From an uncultured Acetatifactor sp. (lineage in GTDB: Bacteria; Bacillota; Clostridia; Lachnospirales; Lachnospiraceae), in assembly GCA_910584375.1 (NCBI GenBank), contig CAJUAH010000007.1, positions 62,001 through 126,000 of the forward strand: a DNA stretch of 64,000 bases, in the 5' to 3' direction. Position numbers and translations under genes: made by a program. Below are positions 7,472-16,922 of the stretch, piece after piece (the stretch's first letter is position 1; each line of letters opens with the position of its first letter). The notes beneath the pieces are model-generated. The model did no database searches. It was not told where the DNA came from and was given only the letters and a program-made list of their open reading frames with translations.

Positions 7472-8698
7472 ATGAGAAAATGGAAGATTACAGGATGTGT
7501 GATATTGGCGGCGGTGCTGCTGGGCGGCGCGGGAGACCCCCGGGTCTGCGCTACCAATCTGTCCAGTATCACATCGGACTCCATCAGGGAGATGGAGAGC
7601 CAGATCGATAACGCGCAGAGCGAGAGGGATCAGCTGAAAAACGGCCTCTCCGATATCAAAAAACTGGTTCAGCAGCTGGAGCAGGAAAAGAAGGATCTGA
7701 AAAACTATGTGGCCAGGCTGGACGAGAGTATGGCGCTGATCGAACAGAAGATCGCGGATCTCAAGCTGAAGATCGCCAATAAGGAAGCGGACATCGAAGA
7801 GGCGCAGCGGCAGTTGGAGCATGCGCTGGAAGTGGAGGCCAATCAGTATGAAACGATGTCCAGCCGCATAAAATTCAGTTATGAGAGAGGTGAGAACTTC
7901 TTTCTGGAGATGCTGCTGGGCTCCAGCAGTTTCGCCGATTTTCTGAATCGCAGTTACTATATGGAGCAGGTGGCGGACTACGATAACCGGATGCTGGAGG
8001 ACTTTATACAGACCCGACAGTATGTGGAACTGTGCAAGGCCCAGTTGGAGCAGGATAAGGCATATCTGGACGAGGCCAAGGCGGGCGTGGAGAACGAACA
8101 GGCGGCCCTGGAGGAACTGATGGCCCAGAAGGAGCAGGAGCTGAACGCCTATGACCGGAAGATCAGCAGCGGCGAGCAGTCCATTGATGAATACGAGGCG
8201 GATATCAAGGCACAGGAGGAACTGATCTCCGCGCTGGAAAAGGCGGTGGAGGACGAGAAGAAGAGGATCCTGGCCAGCAGCGGGAAGGTGCTGACCTATG
8301 ATGGCGGCACATTTAAATTCCCGGTGGCCTCCTATACCAGAGTATCGGACGATTACGGCATGCGTATGCATCCCACGCTGCATGTGCAGCAGTTTCACAA
8401 CGGCGTGGATCTGGCATCGCCCACGGGAACCGCTATCTATTCCGCCTATGACGGGATCGTAGTCGCGGCGGATTACAGTTCCACCATGGGCAACTATGTG
8501 ATGATAGACCACGGCGGCGGGCTGTACACCATCTATATGCACGCCTCAAAGCTGTATGTGAAAAAAGACGACGTGGTGGCCAGGGGAAATACCATAGCGG
8601 CGGTGGGGTCCACCGGGCGTTCCACCGGTCCTCACCTGCATTTCAGCGTACGGCTTAACGGAGAGTATGTGTCTCCCTGGAACTACATTTCTCCCTGA
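7472..8698 (+). CDS. Coiled-coil murein hydrolase/activator with M23 (LytM) domain, EnvC-like
   Basis: A 408-residue exported protein. A signal peptide (about 1-27, ending VCA) is followed by a long two-part coiled coil (about 35-265) and a C-terminal peptidase M23/LytM domain (about 285-408). All zinc-site residues of an active endopeptidase appear present: His309 and Asp313 in FHNGVD and His388/His390 in HLHF. E. coli EnvC, by contrast, is degenerate and only activates amidases. The placement after ftsEX matches hydrolases controlled by FtsEX (EnvC, PcsB, CwlO) through the coiled coil. The ATG at 7472 is chosen for the signal peptide and AGAGG upstream; an in-frame ATG at 7454 is possible. 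Confidence 0.85.
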   Translation: MRKWKITGCVILAAVLLGGAGDPRVCATNLSSITSDSIREMESQIDNAQSERDQLKNGLSDIKKLVQQLEQEKKDLKNYVARLDESMALIEQKIADLKLKIANKEADIEEAQRQLEHALEVEANQYETMSSRIKFSYERGENFFLEMLLGSSSFADFLNRSYYMEQVADYDNRMLEDFIQTRQYVELCKAQLEQDKAYLDEAKAGVENEQAALEELMAQKEQELNAYDRKISSGEQSIDEYEADIKAQEELISALEKAVEDEKKRILASSGKVLTYDGGTFKFPVASYTRVSDDYGMRMHPTLHVQQFHNGVDLASPTGTAIYSAYDGIVVAADYSSTMGNYVMIDHGGGLYTIYMHASKLYVKKDDVVARGNTIAAVGSTGRSTGPHLHFSVRLNGEYVSPWNYISP

Positions 8699-8764
8699 CA
8701 GGCAGGGGAGCGTGGAACGGTATATGGCAGCATGGCCCGCAGGGCGGGCGGATAGGAGTCGGCA

Positions 8765-10027
8765 ATGGAGATATATGAGCAGCAAAAGCAGCAGCAGGTC
8801 AGCGGGAAAGGCCGTTTTATCGCAGGAATGGCGGTGGGCATGGTCACCGCCCTGCTGGTGGTCTGCGTGGGATATCTGGGATTTAAGATCCAGCAGAAAG
8901 TGGAGAACGGCTCACAGGACAGTCAGCAGGTCAATGCGGGCAGCTCCGGGCAGGGCGGCACTCTGGGCGAGGCGGTGTCGGAAAAGATCGATATTCTGGA
9001 ATATATGATCGGTCAATACTATTATAAGGACGACATAGAGCGCGAGGCTCTGGAGAACGGTATATACCGGGGGTTGCTGGACGCCGTGGGAGATCCTTAC
9101 ACGAGCTATTACAACGAGGAGGATTTCAATACCTTTATGGAACAGACCATGGGCGCTTACTACGGCATCGGGGCCTATGTGGCGCAGGATATAGAGCGCA
9201 ACTATCCCAAGATCAACAGCCCGATTCCCGGTTCCCCGGCGGAGGAGGCGGGGCTGCGCCCCAACGATATCATTTATGAGGTGGACGGAGTATCCACCTA
9301 CGGCATGGATCTGGATAAGGTGGTGAGCCTGATCAAGGGGGAAGAGGGCACCAGCGTGAAGATCAATATTTACCGGGACGGCGAATATATGGACGTAACG
9401 GTGGAGCGCAGGCAGGTGGAAATTCCCACGGTGGAGCAGGAGATGCTGGAAGACCATATGGCCTATATCCGTATTATCGAGTTTGACGATGTGACGCCGG
9501 GACAGTTTGAGGAGGCTTTGCAGGCATCCCGCAGCGGAGGGATGAAGGGCCTGGTGCTGGATCTGCGGGGGAATCCGGGCGGAAGCGTCGATGCGGTGGT
9601 GGACGTGGCCAGAATGCTGCTGCCGGAGGGCCTGGTGGTCTACACGGAGGATAAACACGGCAAGCGGGAGGAGTATCGGTGCGATGGCAGCCATGAATTT
9701 GAACTGCCGCTGGTGGTGCTGGTGGACGGCAACAGCGCCAGCGCGTCAGAACTGTTGTCGGGAGCCATACAGGACTATAAAAAAGGTACGCTGGTAGGCA
9801 CTACCACCTTTGGGAAAGGCATCGTGCAGCAGCTCATGACGCTGCGGGACGGTTCCGCCATCAAGATTACCGTCAGCAGCTATTACACGCCCAAGGGCCG
9901 CAATATCCATGGCACCGGGATCGAGCCGGACGTGGAATGCCCGTTTGACGGGGAAGCTTATTACAATAATGATTTTGACAACCAGCTGGAGAAGGCCAAA
10001 CAGGTGCTGGCGGATATGATGGAGTAA
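8765..10027 (+). CDS. C-terminal processing serine protease CtpA/CtpB (S41)
   Basis: A 420-residue membrane-anchored protease. A cytoplasmic stub is followed by a transmembrane anchor (about 19-42), a PDZ domain (about 130-210, NSPIPGSPAEEAGLRPNDII) and an S41 peptidase domain. The Ser-Lys dyad is visible as Ser326 in NSASASE and Lys351 in FGKGIVQ, 25 residues apart as in E. coli Tsp. Family members trim or degrade extracytoplasmic proteins, including cell-wall hydrolases. Its place after ftsEX and the LytM gene suggests it regulates that hydrolase. AGGAG precedes the ATG. Confidence 0.92.
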   Translation: MEIYEQQKQQQVSGKGRFIAGMAVGMVTALLVVCVGYLGFKIQQKVENGSQDSQQVNAGSSGQGGTLGEAVSEKIDILEYMIGQYYYKDDIEREALENGIYRGLLDAVGDPYTSYYNEEDFNTFMEQTMGAYYGIGAYVAQDIERNYPKINSPIPGSPAEEAGLRPNDIIYEVDGVSTYGMDLDKVVSLIKGEEGTSVKINIYRDGEYMDVTVERRQVEIPTVEQEMLEDHMAYIRIIEFDDVTPGQFEEALQASRSGGMKGLVLDLRGNPGGSVDAVVDVARMLLPEGLVVYTEDKHGKREEYRCDGSHEFELPLVVLVDGNSASASELLSGAIQDYKKGTLVGTTTFGKGIVQQLMTLRDGSAIKITVSSYYTPKGRNIHGTGIEPDVECPFDGEAYYNNDFDNQLEKAKQVLADMME

Positions 10028-10066
10028 TTGCTGCCTGCCCAAAGGGAAAGGGAAGACTACAGAGAT

Positions 10067-11593
10067 ATGAGAAAGCTTGTTACAGCGGCGCAGTGGGTGG
10101 TGGCGATATTCGGAACGCTGATCGGCGCCGTTCTCCTGGCGGAGAAGATTTTTTATTCCTTTGATGAGGTGAGCGAGACATATAACTTTAATCTGCACCA
10201 TGTTGTGCTGGGATGTCTGATATATACGGCGTTGTTTTTACTCATCCGTGTACTTTTGGGCAGGATTCGTTCTACAAAAAGATATGTTGCGGCCAATATA
10301 GTCATAACATTGCTTTTTGAGTTGACATTTTGTCTGTGGCTTATGATCGGATCCCGTATCTATTGGGGATCCGATCCGCAGGCAGTGTATGATCTTGCGG
10401 TTCGGTTTACACAGGGGGATTATTCTGCGGTGGTTCCCAGAGATTCTTACCTGGCTCTGTATCCTTTTCAATATGGTATAATCTCCATATATGAGTTACT
10501 GATGCGATGCACGGGAATACTGAACGGGAAACTGATTCAGCTCATGAACATCGGGGTGATGATGGCGGGTTCTCTGGCGGGCTACGGGATCCTGTGGAAG
10601 ATAACGCCCCGCCGGTCGTCCGTCGCGGTCTACAGCATTCTGTGGATGACGGCATTTCCCCTGTTTTTTCACGCGATGGTAGCCTATGGCGATCTGCCGG
10701 CAACCGGCCTGGTATTGGTCGCGCTCTACTTTCTGCTGCGGACATTGGGGGATGGGGAACGACGGGGGTTGCATATGATTCTGGCCACCGCCGCCTGTAT
10801 CCTCGCATGTATATTTAAAACCAACGCGCGGGTCTGTATGCTCGCAATCCTGCTGGTGTCGGCGGTGTATTTCCTGAAAAATTTTGACTGGAAAAAAGTC
10901 CTTTGGCTGCTGTTGACCCTGGCTTTGACTTTTTCGGCCGTACCGCTCATTCAAAAGAGTTATGAGATCCGGGCGGGGCAGGAGAGCGGCGGCGGGATTC
11001 CCATGATCGCCTGGATTGCCATGAGCATGCAGGAGGGACTGGGAGGGCCTGGTGCGTGGAATGGATACCACGGCGATCTGCATATACGAAACGACTATGA
11101 CCGGGAGGCTACGGCGCAGCAGGCAAAAAAGGATATGCAAAAGTCTATGGAAAGATTTATGGGCGATCCCGGATATATGCTGTCCTTTTATACTACGAAG
11201 ATAGCGTATCAATGGACTGAGGGCAGTTATGGCGGCATGGTCTCTCTGGATAATACCTTCGGGTCGGAGAGCAGGTCGCCCTGGGTCAAAAGCATTATGG
11301 ACGGCCCGGCCCACGGGCATTTTATACGTATGGCGAACTGGCATCAGAGCGTATTGTATATAGCATTTATGACAGCGATGATACTGATTTTGAGAGATCT
11401 GCGCAGGGAGAAAAAATTCTGCTGGGCAAAGATGTATCTGGTTGTAACGGTGATCGGCGGTTTCCTGTCAGAACTCATATGGGAGAGCGCGTCCAGACAT
11501 GTGATGATGTACTGCGTTATGATGTTCCCTCTGGCGGCGGAGGGCGTGACGAGGGTTTATGACGCGATACGGAAAAGAGGCGCCTGCGATTGA
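10067..11593 (+). CDS. GT-C-like polytopic membrane protein (GT39-type glycosyltransferase)
   Basis: A 508-residue integral membrane protein with about ten to twelve hydrophobic segments. It has an acidic first-loop region (YWGSDPQAVYDLAVRF) and a long hydrophilic extracytoplasmic stretch around 310-420, the general arrangement of GT-C glycosyltransferases that use polyprenyl-phosphate sugars (GT39/PMT superfamily). The specific substrate cannot be assigned. Start at ATG 10067, with GGGAAG upstream and the preceding ctp gene ending 39 bases earlier. A terminator follows. Confidence 0.6.
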   Translation: MRKLVTAAQWVVAIFGTLIGAVLLAEKIFYSFDEVSETYNFNLHHVVLGCLIYTALFLLIRVLLGRIRSTKRYVAANIVITLLFELTFCLWLMIGSRIYWGSDPQAVYDLAVRFTQGDYSAVVPRDSYLALYPFQYGIISIYELLMRCTGILNGKLIQLMNIGVMMAGSLAGYGILWKITPRRSSVAVYSILWMTAFPLFFHAMVAYGDLPATGLVLVALYFLLRTLGDGERRGLHMILATAACILACIFKTNARVCMLAILLVSAVYFLKNFDWKKVLWLLLTLALTFSAVPLIQKSYEIRAGQESGGGIPMIAWIAMSMQEGLGGPGAWNGYHGDLHIRNDYDREATAQQAKKDMQKSMERFMGDPGYMLSFYTTKIAYQWTEGSYGGMVSLDNTFGSESRSPWVKSIMDGPAHGHFIRMANWHQSVLYIAFMTAMILILRDLRREKKFCWAKMYLVVTVIGGFLSELIWESASRHVMMYCVMMFPLAAEGVTRVYDAIRKRGACD

Positions 11594-11607
11594 AGACATC
11601 ATCGCCC

Positions 11608-11645
11608 AGGAGTATTCTATACAATGGAATACTCCTTATTTTTTT
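11608..11645 (+). terminator. Terminator between the GT-C-like gene and uvrB
   Basis: The arms AGGAGTATTC and GAATACTCCT around TATACAATG are followed by TATTTTTTT. Confidence 0.88.
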
Positions 11646-11658
11646 GGAACAATTTACA

Positions 11659-11670
11659 GAACAAAAGTTC
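11659..11670. promoter_or_regulatory. LexA (DinR-type) SOS box of uvrBA
   Basis: GAAC-AAAA-GTTC is a perfect match to the Gram-positive LexA core GAAC-N4-GTTC. It lies about 100 bases upstream of uvrB, a classic SOS gene, and just ahead of the likely core promoter. Confidence 0.85.
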
Positions 11671-11681
11671 GATTTTGCATC

Positions 11682-11710
11682 TATACAAATGAAAAAGTAT
11701 GTGGTAAGAT
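11682..11710 (+). promoter_or_regulatory. Probable extended -10 promoter of uvrBA
   Basis: An extended -10 TGGTAAGAT ends at 11710, with a weak -35 TATACA 17 bases upstream at 11682-11687. The SOS box sits 12 bases upstream of this -35. A -35-like TTGCAT at 11675 is also present. Confidence 0.5.
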
Positions 11711-11762
11711 AGAAAACGTAAAATCTTCTGGAGCAGACAGGCATATACGGGAGGTGCAGTCC

Positions 11763-13751
11763 ATGGATCAATTTAAGTTGGTGTCGGAATACCGGCCCAC
11801 CGGCGATCAGCCGCAGGCTATAGAGGCGCTGGTGGAGGGCTTTAAACAGGGCAATCAGTGTGAAACATTGCTGGGTGTCACCGGCTCCGGCAAGACGTTT
11901 ACCATGGCCAATGTGATCGCGGCGCTGAACAAGCCCACCCTGATCATCGCCCACAACAAGACCCTGGCCGGGCAGCTCTACGGAGAGTTCAAGGAATTTT
12001 TCCCCGAAAACGCGGTAGAATACTTTGTGTCCTACTATGATTACTACCAGCCGGAGGCCTATGTGCCCTCCTCGGACACCTACATTGCCAAGGATTCCTC
12101 CGTCAACGACGAGATCGACAAGCTGCGGCTGTCCGCCACCGCCTCCCTGTCCGAGCGCCGGGATGTGATCGTGGTGGCCAGCGTATCCTGCATCTACGGT
12201 CTGGGCAGCCCGGACGACTATCAGGGTATGATCGTTTCCCTGCGGCCCGGCATGGTCAAAGACCGTGACCAGGTGCTCCGGGAACTCATCGACATACAGT
12301 ACGACCGCAACGATACGGATTTGCAGAGAGGCACGTTCCGGGTGCGGGGAGACGTGGTGGAGATCTATCCGGCCCAGGGCGGCGACTATATGATCCGTGT
12401 GGAGTTCTTCGGGGATGAGATCGACCGCATCTCGGAGGTGGAACCTCTCACAGGCAGGGTACACGCGGCGCTGAGCCATATCGCGATATTTCCGGCCTCC
12501 CACTATGTGGTGGCGGCGGATAAGATTCGGCAGGCATGTGACAATATTGAGGTTGAACTGGAGGAGCGGGTGCGGTTTTTCAAGGGGGAGGACAAGCTGA
12601 TCGAGGCCCAGCGTATCGCGGAGCGCACGAACTTTGACGTGGAGATGCTGCGGGAGACCGGGTTCTGCTCCGGCATAGAGAACTATTCCCGGCATCTGAG
12701 CGGCACCAAACCCGGGGAGCCGCCCAAATGCCTGATGGACTATTTCGGGGACGACTACCTGATCATCATAGACGAGTCCCATATGACGATCCCCCAGATC
12801 GGGGCCATGTATGCCGGGGACCGGTCCCGAAAGACCACGCTGGTGGATTACGGGTTTCGGCTGCCGTCGGCGCTGGACAATCGGCCACTGAACTTCTCGG
12901 AGTTCGAGGCCCATATCGACCAGATTCTTTTTGTGTCCGCCACTCCCGCCAAATACGAGGAGGAACACGAACTGCTGCGGGCGGAGCAGATCATCCGGCC
13001 CACAGGGCTGCTGGATCCCCAGGTGGACGTGCGTCCGGTGGATGGCCAGGTGGATGACCTGATCGGAGAAGTGAATAAAGAGGTGGAAAAGCATAACAAA
13101 GTGCTGATCACCACCCTGACCAAACGCATGGCCGAAGATCTCACGGATTACATGAAGGAAGTAGGGATCCGGGTGAGGTATCTCCACTCGGATATCGACA
13201 CGCTGGAGAGGGCGGAGATTATCAGGGATATGCGTCTGGATGTATTCGACGTGCTGGTGGGTATCAATCTGCTCCGGGAGGGCCTGGATATCCCGGAGAT
13301 CACACTGGTAGCCATACTGGACGCTGACAAGGAGGGATTTCTGCGCAGCGGCACTTCCCTGATCCAGACCATCGGCAGGGCGGCCCGTAACTCGGACGGC
13401 CATGTGATCATGTATGCGGATGTAGTCACGGATTCCATGCGCATGGCCATCGACGAAACCAACCGTCGGCGGGCGATTCAGACCTCCTACAACAAGGCCC
13501 ATGGCATCACGCCTCAGACCATCAGGAAAGCGGTCCGGGATCTGATCAGCATATCCAGGGAGATCGCTCAGGAGGAGGTAAGGTTTGAAAAAGATCCCGA
13601 GTCCATGAGCCGCCGGGAACTGGAAAAACTGATAGCGGACGTGCAGAAAAAGATGCAGAAGGCGGCGGCCGAACTGAATTTTGAGGCGGCGGCCGAACTG
13701 CGTGACAAGATGCTGGAGCTTAAGACAAAACTGAGCGAATTGGAGGAATGA
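11763..13751 (+). CDS. uvrB: Excinuclease ABC subunit B
   Basis: A 662-residue DNA repair helicase of nucleotide excision repair, the usual UvrB length. It starts with FKLVSEYRPTGDQPQAIEAL. Walker A is GVTGSGKTFT, and the beta-hairpin region YYDYYQPEAYVP is used for damage verification. DEAD-type DESH motif and motif VI (IGRAARN) follow, and a C-terminal UVR domain (about 620-660) contacts UvrA and UvrC. ATG 11763 has GGGAGGTG upstream. uvrA overlaps the stop by 4 bases. SOS control is indicated by the upstream LexA box. Confidence 0.98.
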   Translation: MDQFKLVSEYRPTGDQPQAIEALVEGFKQGNQCETLLGVTGSGKTFTMANVIAALNKPTLIIAHNKTLAGQLYGEFKEFFPENAVEYFVSYYDYYQPEAYVPSSDTYIAKDSSVNDEIDKLRLSATASLSERRDVIVVASVSCIYGLGSPDDYQGMIVSLRPGMVKDRDQVLRELIDIQYDRNDTDLQRGTFRVRGDVVEIYPAQGGDYMIRVEFFGDEIDRISEVEPLTGRVHAALSHIAIFPASHYVVAADKIRQACDNIEVELEERVRFFKGEDKLIEAQRIAERTNFDVEMLRETGFCSGIENYSRHLSGTKPGEPPKCLMDYFGDDYLIIIDESHMTIPQIGAMYAGDRSRKTTLVDYGFRLPSALDNRPLNFSEFEAHIDQILFVSATPAKYEEEHELLRAEQIIRPTGLLDPQVDVRPVDGQVDDLIGEVNKEVEKHNKVLITTLTKRMAEDLTDYMKEVGIRVRYLHSDIDTLERAEIIRDMRLDVFDVLVGINLLREGLDIPEITLVAILDADKEGFLRSGTSLIQTIGRAARNSDGHVIMYADVVTDSMRMAIDETNRRRAIQTSYNKAHGITPQTIRKAVRDLISISREIAQEEVRFEKDPESMSRRELEKLIADVQKKMQKAAAELNFEAAAELRDKMLELKTKLSELEE

Positions 13752-16615
13752 CAGACGGCATGGAAGAAGTGAAGAAAATGCTCCCCAGGAAGGAATATAT
13801 CAAGATACGGGGAGCCAGCGAACACAATCTGAAAAATATTGATGTGGATATTCCCAGAAACGAGTTTGTAGTGCTGACCGGCATGTCCGGTTCCGGCAAA
13901 TCTTCCCTGGCGTTTGATACCATATACGCCGAGGGGCAGCGCCGGTATATGGAGTCTCTGTCCTCCTACGCCAGACAGTTTCTGGGTCAGATGGAAAAAC
14001 CCAACGTGGAGCGCATAGACGGCCTGTCCCCGGCCATCTCCATAGACCAGAAGTCTACCAACCGCAATCCCCGCTCCACGGTGGGCACAGTGACGGAGAT
14101 CTATGACTATTTCCGCCTGCTGTACGCCCGCATCGGCATTCCCCACTGTCCCAGGTGCGGCAGAGTCATAGCCCGTCAGACCGTGGACCAGATGGTGGAC
14201 CGGATCATGGAACTGGGGGAGGGCGCCCGCATCCAACTGCTGGCCCCGGTGGTCAGAGGCAGAAAGGGTATGCATGAGAAGGTATTTGACAGAGCCAAGA
14301 AAAGCGGCTATGTGAGAGTGCGGGTGGACGGCAACCTCTATGAGCTTTCCGAGGATATATCTCTGGAAAAAAATATCAAGCATAATATAGAGATCGTGGT
14401 GGACCGTCTGGTGGTGAAAGAAGGAATACAAAAACGCCTGGCCGGCTCCATAGAAGACGTGCTGCAGTTGGCGGAAGGGCTGCTGGAGGTGGACGTGATC
14501 GACGGAGAACCGCTGAATTTCTCCCAGAGCTTTTCCTGCCCTGACTGCGGTATCAGCATCAGCGAGGTGGAACCCCGCAGTTTTTCCTTTAACAATCCGT
14601 TCGGCGCCTGCCCGGTATGCTTTGGCCTGGGATATAAGATGGAGTTTGACATGGAACTGATCATACCCAACCAGGAGCTGTCCGTGAATCAGGGAGCCAT
14701 CGTGGTTCCGGGCTGGCAGTCCTGCAACTCCAAGGGCAGTTTCACCAATGCGCTCCTGCAGGCCATGAGTAAGGAGTTTGGCTTTGACCTGGATACGCCA
14801 TATAAGGATTATCCCGACCGTATCAAAGATATCCTGGTTCACGGGACGAACGGTAAGAAGGTCAATGTGTATTATGAGGGACAACGGGGGAAAGGGGAGT
14901 ACTCCATTGCTTTTGAGGGCCTGATACTCAATCTGGAGCGACGTTACCGGGAATCGGGTTCCGAATCGCTGAAGGCGGAGTATGAAACGTTTATGCGCGT
15001 TACTCCCTGTAAAGAGTGCAGGGGGATGCGTCTGAAACAGGAATCTCTGGCAGTGACCGTAGGAGATAAGAATATATATGAAGTGACGGCGTTGTCCATT
15101 ATGAAACTCTATGACTTTGTGACGAATCTGCAGCTGACGCCCCAGCAGGAGATGATAGGAAAACAGTTGCTGAAGGAGATACGGGCCAGAGTGAAATTTC
15201 TGCTGGACGTGGGACTGGACTACCTGTCCCTGGCCAGAGGAACCGCCAGCCTGTCCGGCGGAGAGGCCCAGAGGATTCGCCTGGCTACGCAGATCGGCTC
15301 CGGGCTGGTGGGTGTGTGCTATATTCTGGATGAACCCAGTATCGGACTGCACCAGCGGGATAATGACAAACTGCTGGCCACATTGAAACAGCTGCGGGAT
15401 CTGGGCAACACGCTGATCGTGGTAGAGCATGACGAGGATACCATGCTGGCGGCTGATTACATCGTGGATATCGGACCGGGGGCGGGTTCCCACGGAGGTG
15501 AAGTGGTGGCAGCGGGTACGGCCCGGGAGATCATGCAGGTGGAGGAGAGCGTCACCGGCCAGTATCTGAGCGGCAAAAAGACCATTCCCGTTCCCGAGAA
15601 ACGCCGCAAACCCACCGGGTATATCAAGGTGCTGGGCGCTGAGGAGAATAATCTGAAAAATATAGACGTGACTTTCCCTCTGGGGGTCGTGACTTGTGTC
15701 ACCGGCGTATCCGGTTCCGGGAAAAGCTCTCTGGTCAACGAAGTGCTGAACAAGCATCTAAACCGGGATCTGAACCGGGCGAGAGTGATCCCCGGCAAGC
15801 ACAGGGGGATAGAAGGGATCGAACAGTTGGACAAGGTCATCGACATTGACCAGTCCCCCATCGGACGTACCCCGCGCTCCAACCCCGCTACCTACACCGG
15901 CGTATTCGATATGATCCGGGATCTGTTCGCCTCTACGCCGGACGCCAAGGCCCGGGGCTACAGCAAGGGACGATTCAGTTTCAATGTGAAGGGCGGACGC
16001 TGCGAGGCCTGCAGCGGTGACGGCATCATCAAGATCGAGATGCATTTCCTGCCGGATGTGTACGTGCCCTGCGAGGTTTGCGGCGGCAGGCGTTACAACA
16101 GAGAAACGCTGGACATCAAATATAAGGGTAAGAGTATTTATGACGTGCTGGATATGACGGTGGAGGAGGCGCTGCCCTTCTTTGAGAATGTGCCCTCCAT
16201 ACGGAACAAGATCAAAACCCTGTATGACGTGGGCCTGTCCTATGTGAAACTGGGCCAGCCCTCCACCACCCTCTCCGGCGGCGAGGCCCAGCGGATCAAG
16301 CTGGCCACGGAGCTGTCCAGACGCAGCACCGGCAAGACGGTCTATATCCTGGACGAGCCCACCACGGGCCTGCATTTCGCGGACGTACACAAGCTGGTGG
16401 AGATCCTGCACAAGCTGGCGGACGGCGGAAACACCGTGATTGTCATCGAGCATAATCTGGATGTGATCAAGACGGCGGATTACATTATCGACATGGGACC
16501 GGAGGGGGGCGACCGGGGCGGCACGGTCATAGCCAGAGGTACGCCGGAGGAGGTGGCCCGGATGCCGGAGTCCTACACGGGCGTTTATATCAAAAAAATG
16601 TTGGAGAAGGGTTAA
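13748..16615 (+). CDS. uvrA: Excinuclease ABC subunit A
   Basis: A 955-residue damage-recognition ATPase with two ABC modules. Walker A motifs are GMSGSGKSS and GVSGSGKSS; ABC signatures are LSGGEAQRIRLATQ and LSGGEAQRIKLATE. Zinc-binding CxxC pairs are seen at CPRCG, CPDCG/CPVC and CEACSGDG/CEVCGG. UvrA2B complexes scan DNA, load UvrB and leave before UvrC incision. ATG 13748 overlaps the uvrB stop; ATGs at 13760 or 13778 are possible and would give a start closer to typical UvrA. Confidence 0.98.
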   Translation: MTDGMEEVKKMLPRKEYIKIRGASEHNLKNIDVDIPRNEFVVLTGMSGSGKSSLAFDTIYAEGQRRYMESLSSYARQFLGQMEKPNVERIDGLSPAISIDQKSTNRNPRSTVGTVTEIYDYFRLLYARIGIPHCPRCGRVIARQTVDQMVDRIMELGEGARIQLLAPVVRGRKGMHEKVFDRAKKSGYVRVRVDGNLYELSEDISLEKNIKHNIEIVVDRLVVKEGIQKRLAGSIEDVLQLAEGLLEVDVIDGEPLNFSQSFSCPDCGISISEVEPRSFSFNNPFGACPVCFGLGYKMEFDMELIIPNQELSVNQGAIVVPGWQSCNSKGSFTNALLQAMSKEFGFDLDTPYKDYPDRIKDILVHGTNGKKVNVYYEGQRGKGEYSIAFEGLILNLERRYRESGSESLKAEYETFMRVTPCKECRGMRLKQESLAVTVGDKNIYEVTALSIMKLYDFVTNLQLTPQQEMIGKQLLKEIRARVKFLLDVGLDYLSLARGTASLSGGEAQRIRLATQIGSGLVGVCYILDEPSIGLHQRDNDKLLATLKQLRDLGNTLIVVEHDEDTMLAADYIVDIGPGAGSHGGEVVAAGTAREIMQVEESVTGQYLSGKKTIPVPEKRRKPTGYIKVLGAEENNLKNIDVTFPLGVVTCVTGVSGSGKSSLVNEVLNKHLNRDLNRARVIPGKHRGIEGIEQLDKVIDIDQSPIGRTPRSNPATYTGVFDMIRDLFASTPDAKARGYSKGRFSFNVKGGRCEACSGDGIIKIEMHFLPDVYVPCEVCGGRRYNRETLDIKYKGKSIYDVLDMTVEEALPFFENVPSIRNKIKTLYDVGLSYVKLGQPSTTLSGGEAQRIKLATELSRRSTGKTVYILDEPTTGLHFADVHKLVEILHKLADGGNTVIVIEHNLDVIKTADYIIDMGPEGGDRGGTVIARGTPEEVARMPESYTGVYIKKMLEKG

Positions 16616-16658
16616 GATACTCCGAAATCGGTCGATATAAAATGTGGAAAGCATGGAT

Positions 16659-16700
16659 GCGGAAAGAGGGCGGAAGGAACCGTCCGCTTTCCGCGTTTAA
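16659..16700 (+). terminator. Hairpin after uvrA, probable terminator
   Basis: The outer arms GCGGAAAG and CTTTCCGC and inner arms GGGCGG and CCGTCC (one wobble) flank a short A-rich loop, 43 bases after uvrA. The downstream tract GTTTAAAATTT is only moderately T-rich. Confidence 0.6.
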
Positions 16701-16726
16701 AATTTATGAAATTTTCATAAACCCCT

Positions 16727-16754
16727 TTGAAAAAAGAAAATTATCATGTATAAT
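16727..16754 (+). promoter_or_regulatory. Promoter of the mbl-flagellar operon
   Basis: A -35 TTGAAA at 16727-16732 and a perfect -10 TATAAT at 16749-16754, spaced by 16 bases (TTTGAA one base upstream gives 17). A weaker second candidate, TTTACA 16819 / TATAGC 16841, lies downstream. Confidence 0.7.
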
Positions 16755-16759
16755 GTAGC

Positions 16760-16922
16760 TTGACACTGCGCGCCCATGGCAGACATGACTATTTTTCGGA
16801 AAATGTGGAGACATTATTTTTACAGTGCGGTCTTGCGCGCTATAGCGTATTGCATACGCGCGGTATCACGGTTTTTGGGGCGGCGGCGCAAACTATGCAT
16901 ACCATGAAAGGGGTAGTGATAA
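16760..16922 (+). other. Long untranslated leader of the mbl operon
   Basis: About 160 bases separate the promoter from the start codon with no open reading frame of note. Small hairpins are possible (ATTTT-TCGG-AAAAT near 16790-16804 and GCGTAT-TGC-ATACGC at 16845-16859). It does not match any riboswitch I recognise; its function is unknown. Confidence 0.4.

Noticed and set aside
13663..13705. Repeated GCGGCGGCCGAACTG stretches near the uvrB 3' end
   Set aside because: They encode the two Ala/Glu-rich turns of the UVR domain (AAAEL), a normal part of UvrB.
11517..15757. Long minus-strand open frames (661 and 729 codons)
   Set aside because: They are antisense to uvrB and uvrA, which are unambiguous; no ribosome sites or domains support them.
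16760..16792. TTGACA at 16760 as a second mbl promoter
   Set aside because: No acceptable -10 lies 16-18 bases downstream; the nearest candidate is 21 bases away.
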